From an uncultured Lachnospiraceae bacterium (GTDB lineage Bacteria > Bacillota > Clostridia > Lachnospirales > Lachnospiraceae): DNA of 64,000 nucleotides. A model generated the notes under the pieces. It was not told the origin of the DNA. It searched no databases and worked only from the letters and a program-made list of their open reading frames with translations. The stretch spans positions 18,197 to 82,196 of the forward strand of contig CAJTPO010000013.1 in NCBI GenBank assembly GCA_910578115.1. Direction: 5' to 3'. Positions within the stretch are counted from its first letter, which is position 1, and every line of letters begins with the position of its first letter. The translations under genes and the position numbers were made by a program. Shown in pieces: positions 8,882 through 16,281 of this stretch.

Positions 8882-10015
8882 ATGCCAAAACATGGAACGA
8901 ATATTCGCAAGCGCACCGACGGGCGATGGGAAGGACGTTATAAGATCCTGCAGAGCGATCATACCTGCAAGTACAGGTCTGTTTACGGGAGAACCTGCAG
9001 GGAAGTGAAAGAGAAACTGGAACACAGTACAATGGAAGAGATAACATCTGTTGTTGAAAACAGAAAAGAGGAAGAAAGCGACAGGGAAAGGGCGGACATT
9101 TTCTCTGCAACAGCTGACAGATGGTTGGAAAGTATCAGAGAGACGAGAAAATATTCTACTTATATAAAGTACCGAGGCCTGTATGAAAGACATATCAGGG
9201 ATGCGCTCGGCGGCGTACCGGTCTGTGCTGTTTCATATAGTCTTGTCAATGAAAAAATATTTCAAAGAAGCAGCCAGGCGCAGTATTCACAAAATCTAAA
9301 ACACAGTGTGGTTTCGGTTATTAATCAGATCCTGCGGTATGCAGCGGAAAACTGCGGCTGTCCGGAGATACGGCTGACAAATAAATTTGTGCACAACAAA
9401 AGTAAAAAGATCGAGATCATCAATCATACGGAACAGGCGTTATTGGTACGTTATCTGCATCGGGAGATGGATGCGTCGAAGGCCGGGATTCTGCTGTGTA
9501 TTTTTACAGGCCTGCGGTTAGGGGAGATCTGTTCCCTGCGATGGGATGATGTTGATTTCGAACAGATGATTATCCATGTGCGCAGAACCGTACAGCGCGT
9601 AGCGGTAGACGGCAGCACAAGCAGGACGACGCTGATCGTCACGGAGCCGAAGAGCAGCTTTTCCGTGCGGGAAATTCCGATCTCTGCAGGTACGGTGCAG
9701 GTTTTAAACGAGATCAGGCACGAGGAGGAATATGTGATCGGCGGCAGGACGCCTTTGGATCCGAGGACTTATCAAAACCGTTTCAAGCGTTATTTAAAGG
9801 CAAATGCCATCAAAGAATATAATTTTCACGCGCTGCGTCATACTTTTGCGACGAATTGCATCGATCATGACATGGATGTAAAAAGCCTCAGTGAGATCCT
9901 TGGACACGCCAACATACAGATCACGCTCAATAAGTATGTTCATCCGACCATGGATACGAAGCGCAGGCAGCTGGCCGCGCTGGACTCTGTATATGGTCAG
10001 TTTTGCGATAATTGA
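8882..10015 (+). CDS. Tyrosine recombinase / integrase
   Basis: This 377-residue protein cuts and rejoins DNA by the tyrosine recombinase mechanism. The N-terminal segment (RKRTDGRWEGRYK, ~8-20) matches the AP2-like arm-binding domain of ICE and phage integrases. A SAM-like core-binding domain follows (~70-165), then the catalytic domain with R (TGLRLGE, ~212), H-x-x-R (HALRH, ~316-320), H (LGHANI) and the nucleophile Tyr (NKYVHP, ~350). The full catalytic set looks intact. The start at 8882 is preferred because AAGGAGA lies 8 bases upstream; the longer frame from 8834 would translate the iterons. No excisionase, relaxase or cargo is adjacent, so it is an orphan, perhaps a remnant of an element or a local DNA-rearranging enzyme. 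Confidence 0.92.
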   Translation: MPKHGTNIRKRTDGRWEGRYKILQSDHTCKYRSVYGRTCREVKEKLEHSTMEEITSVVENRKEEESDRERADIFSATADRWLESIRETRKYSTYIKYRGLYERHIRDALGGVPVCAVSYSLVNEKIFQRSSQAQYSQNLKHSVVSVINQILRYAAENCGCPEIRLTNKFVHNKSKKIEIINHTEQALLVRYLHREMDASKAGILLCIFTGLRLGEICSLRWDDVDFEQMIIHVRRTVQRVAVDGSTSRTTLIVTEPKSSFSVREIPISAGTVQVLNEIRHEEEYVIGGRTPLDPRTYQNRFKRYLKANAIKEYNFHALRHTFATNCIDHDMDVKSLSEILGHANIQITLNKYVHPTMDTKRRQLAALDSVYGQFCDN

Positions 10016-10093
10016 TGGATCGTGCCTGATCACAGTCAGAAATCCTTGGCAAAATGTATTTGTAGATTTTGAGCAGATCATCAGACGAAATGT

Positions 10094-10237
10094 GGCTGTG
10101 GAAACGTGAGTCTGTGGGGAAGTGCGTCCGTGGCGAAGCGAGTCCGTGGCGAAGCGAGTCTGTGGAGACGCATGTCTGTGGAGACGCATGTCTGTGGCGA
10201 GGTGCATATGTTGGGACGCATGTCTGCCGAGAAGTGA
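10094..10237. repeat. 16-bp tandem repeat, nine degenerate copies
   Basis: Nine head-to-tail 16-base units with consensus near GTCTGTGGCGAAGCGA fill exactly 144 bases between the integrase and csrA. Units differ at a few positions, and two neighbouring pairs are identical. Sixteen is not a multiple of three, so the array is unlikely to be coding. There are no spacers, so it is not a CRISPR. Confidence 0.9.
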
Positions 10238-10349
10238 TCCGAGCGGCGGTTCGCAGAATAATGAATTCTACGAATAGTATAGCGAAAGTCTGTCGGAAAT
10301 ATACAGTACAGGAGTCCGTTTCAGGAAGAAAGGGAAGAGGAGAAGAGGG

Positions 10350-10553
10350 ATGTTGGAGCTGACGGTTACCACAGGGATGGAGCTGCAGATCGGGGATGAC
10401 GTAAAGATTGTCTTCAAAGGCAGCAATGCGCCGGGCCGCATGAGGATCGGGGTGGAAGCGCCGAAGGAAAAAAGGATCGAGAGAGTAGAGTCTTTGGTGA
10501 AAAAAGCGAAGCCGAAGATCGTCATCGTGAACCAGTGCGGGCAGAGAAGCTGA
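10350..10553 (+). CDS. csrA: CsrA-family RNA-binding regulator
   Basis: This 67-residue protein matches CsrA, a dimeric regulator that binds GGA motifs in mRNA leaders and usually blocks translation. It begins MLELTVTTG and has IGDD (residues ~14-17), then the conserved R-x-G-x-x-AP segment (MRIGVEAPKE, ~31-40). An Arg in RIERVES aligns with Arg44 of E. coli CsrA, the key RNA-binding residue. The ATG at 10350 has an AGGAGAAGAGGG ribosome site. In Firmicutes csrA normally sits with fliW and flagellin genes; neither is visible here. It instead heads a large glycan cluster, which may be its target or may decorate flagellin (inference). The C-terminal ~18 residues are Lys-rich and longer than in short CsrAs. 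Confidence 0.88.
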   Translation: MLELTVTTGMELQIGDDVKIVFKGSNAPGRMRIGVEAPKEKRIERVESLVKKAKPKIVIVNQCGQRS

Positions 10554-10626
10554 TTGTTTCCGCACAGATCAGTGCCATCAGGTTAAGTCATGCACTGATA
10601 GAACCCGGAAAGGAAATGCTGTCACT

Positions 10627-13167
10627 ATGAGAAAAGCACAGAAGCGTGAGACGTTGGAATGCATTTCCAGTCTGCATCAGGCGCATGAAGAGATCAGGGC
10701 TGCATTGCGGCAGAAAGAATACGAGACGGCACGGAACATGCTCTGCGAATGTCAGGAATTTGCCACGGTTCTCGGAGAAAGCATCGAGAAGGCAGAGGGG
10801 GAAGGCCATAGCACGATAGCGCATATGGAGCGTTACTGCGAGACCTTGTTTCAGGTATTCAAAGAGATAGAGATCGGTGCCGGGGGCAGCAGTGAACATA
10901 AGTGGTATAAAAGTCTGCGCAAACAGCTTCTGGCCGTGGAAAACAGTGTCAAAAATGATATTTCCGTCAAAAAAGAAGTTGTGTTTCTTCCATATAAAGT
11001 ATCCATGTGGGACAGTCTGGAAAGCGTTTATCTGGCGGCGAGGGAAGATCCTGCCTGCGACGCGTACTGCGTACCGATTCCTTATTATGACCTGAAGGTT
11101 GATCACAGTTTCGGCAGAATGCATTGTGAGACGGCAGGATATCCTGAAAATGTCGAGATAACCGACTGGCAGGAATATAACCTGGAGGAGAGAAAACCGG
11201 ATGTGATCTATATTCACAACCCTTATGACGGCTGCAACCTAGTCACCAGCGTACACCCGCGGTTTTATGCGTCGCATTTAAAGAAATTTACGGATCTTTT
11301 GGTCTACATTCCCTACTACAGCACGGCGGGCGGAATGTGCGAGGCGCAGAGCCTGTGTCCGGCCTATCTTTATGCGGATTATATTGTGATACAGTCGCCG
11401 GCATTTCGGGCGTATTTTGACCGGAACCTGCCGGACCGGAAATTTCTGCCCCTGGGTTCGCCAAAGTTTGACAGGGTGATGGAACGGTGTAAGCATCCGC
11501 CCGAGCCGCCGGCAGCGTGGCGCTCGAAGCTGACCAGGAAAGACGGCGGCCGCAGGAGGCTGTTTTTCTATAATACGAGTATCAATGGCATGCTTGCCGA
11601 TACGGAGCATTTTCTGCAAAAGATGGCGTATGTATTTACCTGTTTCGAGGGGCGGGAAGAGGCCTGCCTTTTGTGGAGGCCCCATCCGCTGCTGGAGACC
11701 ACCTTTGCTTCCATGCGGCCGCAGTATGGCCGCATGTATCAGGAGCTGAAAACGCGGTTTTTGGAAAAGGAGACCGGTATTTTGGATACCACGCCCGACC
11801 TTGCGGCCTCGATCGCTTTGAGCGACGCGTATATCGGAGACATGGGAACCAGTGTCACGTCGCTGTTCGGGGTGGAGGGGAAGCCGCTGTTTATTCTCGA
11901 TCAAAAGATGCTCCATCGGCCGGGGAAGGACGGCTGGCGGGAAGTGGCAAAGGCCGGCTTTGAATTTCAGGAACAGGATCGGTTTACCATCCTGCAGGGC
12001 AATAAACTGTATCGTTCCGAGCCGGGGCAGTATGACTATCATTATGACTGCGATCTGTCGGACCAGCGGCGCGGCGGGACGTATGCGGTGGTGTTGGAGA
12101 TAGCGGGCACGAAATACGCCTGTCCTGCCAGAGCACAGCATATTCTGGTGATTGAGGACGGGGGTGTGCAAAGGAAAATAGAGCTGCAGCAGGAGAAGGT
12201 AGATGGCAAGGCGTTTACTTATGCATGGAAGTATAAGCAGTTTATCGTATTGCAGCCGTTATATTATCCGGCTGTGGTGCGGTACGATACGGTCACCGGA
12301 GCGTGTATCTGTTTCCGGGAGCAGATTGAGGTGTTTACGCAGGAGAGAGACGGGAGCAGGATCACGGGCGGGGGACATATCTTTCGGGGCACAATTTATC
12401 TGGCTTCTCCGGTGGAAAATAAGGTCTGGACCTTGGAGATTGAGAGCGGTGCGGTGCGGGTGATGGAGCTGCCGATCGGGAGCGGAAGCAGACGCGGCTG
12501 TAATGAACTCGTTGCCTGTCGGGATGCGCTGTGGATGCTTCCCTATACGGGAGAGGGAATCGTGTGCTGGAAGCCGCAGACGGGAGAGGTGAGGGAGTAC
12601 AGGGGATTTCCTGCGGACTTGACCTGTACTGATTTGGACAGCGGGAGCAGATGTGAGGAACTGCCGTTCAGCACGATGGCATTTTACGGCGACTGTCTGT
12701 ACCTTGCGCCGCAGCAGGCTGATCGGTATCTTCGCCTTGTGCTTTCGACAGGGGAGTTTGAGCAGTGGAATCCTCCCGTTGCAGACAGGGCCGGGCGGAA
12801 TGTCTTTTTCCCGTGGTGGAAGCCGGAAGAGACCGGCGGATGGCTTAAGATCTATGCCAATGCGGAGCGGAGGTTATACAACGTCAATATGAACACAGAC
12901 GAATGGGAAGAGATTGAGATCAAATTTGATAAAGAAGAACTGGAATCCCATGAAGCGGGATTCGGCGCGTGGTCGGAGACGCTGGGATATGCCTGCATGG
13001 AAAATGCCATAAACTCTCTGGACCGGTTTCTTGACGGCGTGACGGCGGGTAGTCCTTTTGATAAGGAAAAACAGCTTGCCGCATACAGGGGACTGGCGGT
13101 CAACAGCGACGGGAGCTGCGGCCAGAAGATCCATGAATATATTATGGCCCGGGATACCGTCAGTTGA
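10627..13167 (+). CDS. CDP-glycerol glycerophosphotransferase-like protein with beta-propeller-like C-terminus
   Basis: An 846-residue protein. The N-terminal ~110 residues look helical. Residues ~115-440 resemble the TagB/TagF family, which transfers glycerol phosphate from CDP-glycerol to a growing polymer: a WRPHPLL motif (~345) and SDAYIGDMGTSVTSLFG (~400) correspond to the family's R-x-HP and D-S-S-x-x-x-E/D region. From ~450 to the end the chain has repeated beta-rich blocks (KVWTLEIESGAVRVMELP and similar) like a propeller, unusual for this family. It opens the biosynthetic cluster after csrA. Acceptor and donor are not shown by sequence, so transfer of glycerol phosphate is the best but not the only reading. 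Confidence 0.75.
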   Translation: MRKAQKRETLECISSLHQAHEEIRAALRQKEYETARNMLCECQEFATVLGESIEKAEGEGHSTIAHMERYCETLFQVFKEIEIGAGGSSEHKWYKSLRKQLLAVENSVKNDISVKKEVVFLPYKVSMWDSLESVYLAAREDPACDAYCVPIPYYDLKVDHSFGRMHCETAGYPENVEITDWQEYNLEERKPDVIYIHNPYDGCNLVTSVHPRFYASHLKKFTDLLVYIPYYSTAGGMCEAQSLCPAYLYADYIVIQSPAFRAYFDRNLPDRKFLPLGSPKFDRVMERCKHPPEPPAAWRSKLTRKDGGRRRLFFYNTSINGMLADTEHFLQKMAYVFTCFEGREEACLLWRPHPLLETTFASMRPQYGRMYQELKTRFLEKETGILDTTPDLAASIALSDAYIGDMGTSVTSLFGVEGKPLFILDQKMLHRPGKDGWREVAKAGFEFQEQDRFTILQGNKLYRSEPGQYDYHYDCDLSDQRRGGTYAVVLEIAGTKYACPARAQHILVIEDGGVQRKIELQQEKVDGKAFTYAWKYKQFIVLQPLYYPAVVRYDTVTGACICFREQIEVFTQERDGSRITGGGHIFRGTIYLASPVENKVWTLEIESGAVRVMELPIGSGSRRGCNELVACRDALWMLPYTGEGIVCWKPQTGEVREYRGFPADLTCTDLDSGSRCEELPFSTMAFYGDCLYLAPQQADRYLRLVLSTGEFEQWNPPVADRAGRNVFFPWWKPEETGGWLKIYANAERRLYNVNMNTDEWEEIEIKFDKEELESHEAGFGAWSETLGYACMENAINSLDRFLDGVTAGSPFDKEKQLAAYRGLAVNSDGSCGQKIHEYIMARDTVS

Positions 13168-13250
13168 AGGAGAAGCGTGAGAAGAACTTTTTCGGCGGAA
13201 CGGCGTAGGAAGGGCGTGCCGCAGGGCAGGGAGGAAATGATGGAGACGGT

Positions 13251-14588
13251 ATGGTGAAAGTGATTACATATGGGACTTTTGATCTGTTTCACGAGGGACA
13301 TTACAGGCTGCTGCAGCGGGCAAAACAGCTGGGGGATTACCTGATCGTCGGGATCACGACGGAAGAATACGACCAGACGAGGGGCAAACTGAATGTGAAA
13401 GATCCGCTGCTTACCAGAATCGAAAACGTGAAGAAGACGGGATTTGCGGATGAGATCATCGTGGAGGAATCGGAAGGGCAGAAGTTTCAGGATATTAAAA
13501 AATATAAGATCGATATTTTTACGGTGGGTTCAGACTGGATCGGCACGTTTGATTATCTGAAAGACTACTGCCGGGTGGTCTATCTGGACAGGACCAAGAA
13601 TATTTCCAGCACGATGCTCAGGGCGAAAGAATTTCCGATCCAGCGGATCGGCATTATCGGCACGGGGCGGATCGCGGAGCGGTTTATGCCGGAAGCGGCG
13701 CTGGTCAGCGGCGTCAATACGCAGTGTGTATACAATCCGCACATGGAGAGTGCCAGAGTATTCGCCCGCAAATGGGGGATCGATGCCTGTGAGGACCTGG
13801 AAGCGTTCTATCGGTCATCGGATATCGTCTACATTGCTTCCCCTCACGGGACCCATTACGCTTACATAAAACAGGCACTGGAGCATGGAAAACATGTGTT
13901 ATGTGAGAAGCCGATGTGTCTGAAACGGGAGCAGGCGGCGGAGCTGTCTGCCTGTGCGAAAGCGGGAAACCTGATTCTGTTTGAGGGGATCAAGACGGCC
14001 TACTGCCCCGGATTTGCCAAACTCCTCGGCATAGCCTGCAGCGGTATCATAGGGAATATCAGATGCGTGGAGGCCTGTTTCACGAAACTGGAGAGGCCGG
14101 ACAGCAGAGAGTTGCGGGATACGAAATACGGCGGCAGTTTTACGGAGCTGGGAAGCTATTGTCTGCTGCCGATCCTGAAACTGTTCGGACACGATTATCA
14201 GGAGATTCGGTTTGAGACCATAGAAGCGGAAAACGGGATCGATCTCTACACCAGGGCATATCTGCGCTATCGCAACGGCCTGGCCACCGCTTCCTGCGGT
14301 CTGGGCGTGAAGTCGGAGGGGAAACTTCTGATCTCCGGCACCACAGGTTATATCGTGGCGGAAGCGCCGTGGTGGAAGACGGGTTATTTCGAAGTACACC
14401 ATGAAGATCCGAATGAGGTGGAGCGGTTTTCCGAACGCTTTCTGGGGGACGGCCTGCGCTACGAAATATGTGACATGCTGTCCCGGATCAATGGAGATAC
14501 GAGGAAGGACTTCAAGCTGACCAGAGGGGATTCGGAGACGATGGCGGGGATCATGGAGCGGTTTCTGACAGAGTGCGGGCGGGGCTGA
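13251..14588 (+). CDS. Fusion: glycerol-3-phosphate cytidylyltransferase-like + Gfo/Idh/MocA oxidoreductase
   Basis: A 445-residue fusion. Residues 1-~130 form a TagD-type cytidylyltransferase: GTFDLFHEGH holds the HxGH signature, and a terminal STMLR motif corresponds to the family's conserved RTEGISTT-like tail. This half should activate a small phosphate such as glycerol 3-phosphate with CTP. Residues ~132-445 form a Gfo/Idh/MocA dehydrogenase: GIIGTGRIAERF is the NAD(P)-binding loop and CEKPM is the family's conserved substrate/NAD motif. The fusion suggests that oxidation or reduction and nucleotide activation act on one metabolite, perhaps giving a modified CDP-polyol (inference). The start at ATG 13251 has GGAG 7 bases upstream. 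It lies between the glycerophosphotransferase-like gene and a glycerophosphodiesterase. Confidence 0.88.
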   Translation: MVKVITYGTFDLFHEGHYRLLQRAKQLGDYLIVGITTEEYDQTRGKLNVKDPLLTRIENVKKTGFADEIIVEESEGQKFQDIKKYKIDIFTVGSDWIGTFDYLKDYCRVVYLDRTKNISSTMLRAKEFPIQRIGIIGTGRIAERFMPEAALVSGVNTQCVYNPHMESARVFARKWGIDACEDLEAFYRSSDIVYIASPHGTHYAYIKQALEHGKHVLCEKPMCLKREQAAELSACAKAGNLILFEGIKTAYCPGFAKLLGIACSGIIGNIRCVEACFTKLERPDSRELRDTKYGGSFTELGSYCLLPILKLFGHDYQEIRFETIEAENGIDLYTRAYLRYRNGLATASCGLGVKSEGKLLISGTTGYIVAEAPWWKTGYFEVHHEDPNEVERFSERFLGDGLRYEICDMLSRINGDTRKDFKLTRGDSETMAGIMERFLTECGRG

Positions 14589-14633
14589 TTTATATAGAAA
14601 CAGTGAACCGTTCAGAAGATGGGGATTTGCAGT

Positions 14634-15422
14634 ATGAAGATATGGGCACACCGCGGATGCAGCCAGCAGTATCCGGAGAACACAATGACTGCGTTTGCCA
14701 AAGCGGCACAGCTGGAAAGACTCACCGGTATCGAGCTGGACATACAGATGACGAAGGACGGAGAGATCGTGGTGATCCATGACGAGCGCGTGGACAGGAC
14801 TACGGACGGCATCGGTTATGTCAGGGACTACACATATGCAGAGCTGCGGAAACTGTCGATAGAGACGGGGCAGCGCCGGAAAGAGAGGATTCCTTCCATA
14901 CAGGAAGTGCTGGATCTTCTGCAGGCGGGGATGGAGGCAGGGCTGTTGCTGAATATCGAATTGAAAAACAGCGTGATTCCCTGTCCCGGCATGGAGGAAA
15001 AGATCATGGAGCTGACTGCCCGCAGGAATCTGCAGAATCAGGTGATCTATTCCAGCTTCTATACCATGTCCCTGCAAAAGATACGTGGCATGGATGCGGA
15101 CGCCTTTGTCGGGGTATTGGATACGAAGGTTTCCGACTGCTTTTATAAGCAAAGGGGCTGTTTCGGAACGGGCAGTGCACAGATGGAGAAGCGGGGACAG
15201 GAACAGATCCTGCGGACGGCGCTGCATCCTTTCTGGAAGGGCATGGATCTAACGAAAGAGCAGCTGCAGGGACAGACGGTGCGCGCCTGGTTTGGCGGGC
15301 ATTTGTATCCGGAGAAGCCTACGGGGACGCGGCTTGCGCTGGGGAAACTGGAGGAGATGGGGATTACGGATGTATTTTTGAATGAGCCGGAGCGGTATCT
15401 GAGACAGAGAGAATCGAGATGA
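14634..15422 (+). CDS. Glycerophosphodiester phosphodiesterase
   Basis: A 262-residue GDPD-family TIM barrel that hydrolyses glycerophosphodiesters to glycerol 3-phosphate and an alcohol. The catalytic set is visible: AHRG and PENT near the N-terminus, E-x-D in GIELDIQ, then VIHDE and the NIELK metal-binding strand. The start at 14634 (MKIWAHRG) fits the family start, with GGGGAT 8 bases upstream; the alternative ATG at 14619 adds five residues. There is no signal peptide, so it is cytosolic. It probably recycles or trims glycerophosphate substituents and feeds the neighbouring cytidylyltransferase with glycerol 3-phosphate (inference). Its stop overlaps the licD-like start. Confidence 0.9.
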   Translation: MKIWAHRGCSQQYPENTMTAFAKAAQLERLTGIELDIQMTKDGEIVVIHDERVDRTTDGIGYVRDYTYAELRKLSIETGQRRKERIPSIQEVLDLLQAGMEAGLLLNIELKNSVIPCPGMEEKIMELTARRNLQNQVIYSSFYTMSLQKIRGMDADAFVGVLDTKVSDCFYKQRGCFGTGSAQMEKRGQEQILRTALHPFWKGMDLTKEQLQGQTVRAWFGGHLYPEKPTGTRLALGKLEEMGITDVFLNEPERYLRQRESR

Positions 15423-16246
15423 AAAAATTTAGGTATACACGGGAAATGCTGCGGGATATGCAGCTGATCGAACTTGATATACTGCGGGCATTAGATAAAA
15501 TCTGCAGAGAGAACGGGATTCATTATGAAGTAGACGGCGGGACTCTGTTAGGAGCGGTGAGGCACAGAGGGTTTATCCCTTGGGATGACGATGTAGATGT
15601 GCGGATGCTGCGGGAAGATTACGAGCGTTTTTGTGAAGTATGCAGGACGCAGCTTGATGATACGAAATACTTTTTGCAGACTTATAAGACAGATCCCGGG
15701 TATCGTTGGGGATATGCGCGAATTTTGAGAAATGGTACGAAGTTTAGAAGGAAAAATCAGGAAATGCTTACTATGCGGCGGGGAATTTTCATTGATATTT
15801 TTCCATGTGACGGTATGCCGGACAGGCAGCCGCAGAAGGCCATATTTAATTTAAGATGTTTTGCCGTCAGAAAGATTTTATATGCCCCGGTAGGTGCGAA
15901 GCATGACAGAAACTGCATGAAAAGATTTATTTATAGAATCCTCAGGCATATTCCGGCGGAGGCGGCTTTTCAGGAAATGGAGCGGCTCGCCGCAAAGTAC
16001 AGGGGGAAGAATACGAAGCTGATCAGAACGATCGGCTGGGGAGCGAAAGAAGAGAATAAAGGGTTTTTGCGGGAATGGATGCTTACATATTGCGATAGAC
16101 AGTTTGAAGACCTGCTGGTAAAAGCGCCGGTGGATGCGGACGGTTTTTTAAAGTTTATGTTCGGAGATGATTATATGACGCCGCCGCCGAAAAGGGAGAG
16201 ACGGCCGAAGCATACAGCGACATACATTGCGTATGAGAGGCGGTGA
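15419..16246 (+). CDS. LicD-family phosphotransferase
   Basis: A 275-residue member of the LicD family, which transfers phosphocholine or related phosphoryl-alcohol groups from a CDP-activated donor to cell-surface glycans. The signature GGTLLGAVRHRGFIPWDDDVD is at residues ~40-61, with the Asp cluster that binds metal. The start overlaps the upstream stop (ATGA), so the gene is coupled to the GDPD. The next gene encodes a LicC-like nucleotidyltransferase, the usual partner that makes the CDP donor. Donor (choline, ethanolamine or other) cannot be read from sequence. From here to ~31.6 kb the DNA is visibly more AT-rich than the preceding genes. Confidence 0.92.
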   Translation: MKKFRYTREMLRDMQLIELDILRALDKICRENGIHYEVDGGTLLGAVRHRGFIPWDDDVDVRMLREDYERFCEVCRTQLDDTKYFLQTYKTDPGYRWGYARILRNGTKFRRKNQEMLTMRRGIFIDIFPCDGMPDRQPQKAIFNLRCFAVRKILYAPVGAKHDRNCMKRFIYRILRHIPAEAAFQEMERLAAKYRGKNTKLIRTIGWGAKEENKGFLREWMLTYCDRQFEDLLVKAPVDADGFLKFMFGDDYMTPPPKRERRPKHTATYIAYERR

Positions 16247-16281
16247 CACGAGGACGGCGTTTGAAAAGGCTAAAGAGAGGC

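Noticed and set aside
8656..8943. 95-residue frame before the integrase
   Set aside because: It overlaps the iterons and the integrase start and looks like AT-rich non-coding sequence.
5691..10015. VirD4-like ATPase plus integrase as one conjugative element
   Set aside because: No relaxase, VirB4, pore or excisionase genes are present, and two terminators plus a gap separate the two genes.
10094..10237. Possible CRISPR array
   Set aside because: Units are contiguous with no spacers and no cas genes are nearby.
10069..10362. A 97-residue open frame across the 16-bp repeat array
   Set aside because: It is a by-product of the tandem repeat, has no family likeness, and overlaps the csrA start and ribosome site.
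13899..15227. 442-residue minus-strand frame
   Set aside because: It lies opposite two well-supported genes and shows no recognisable domain; a composition shadow.
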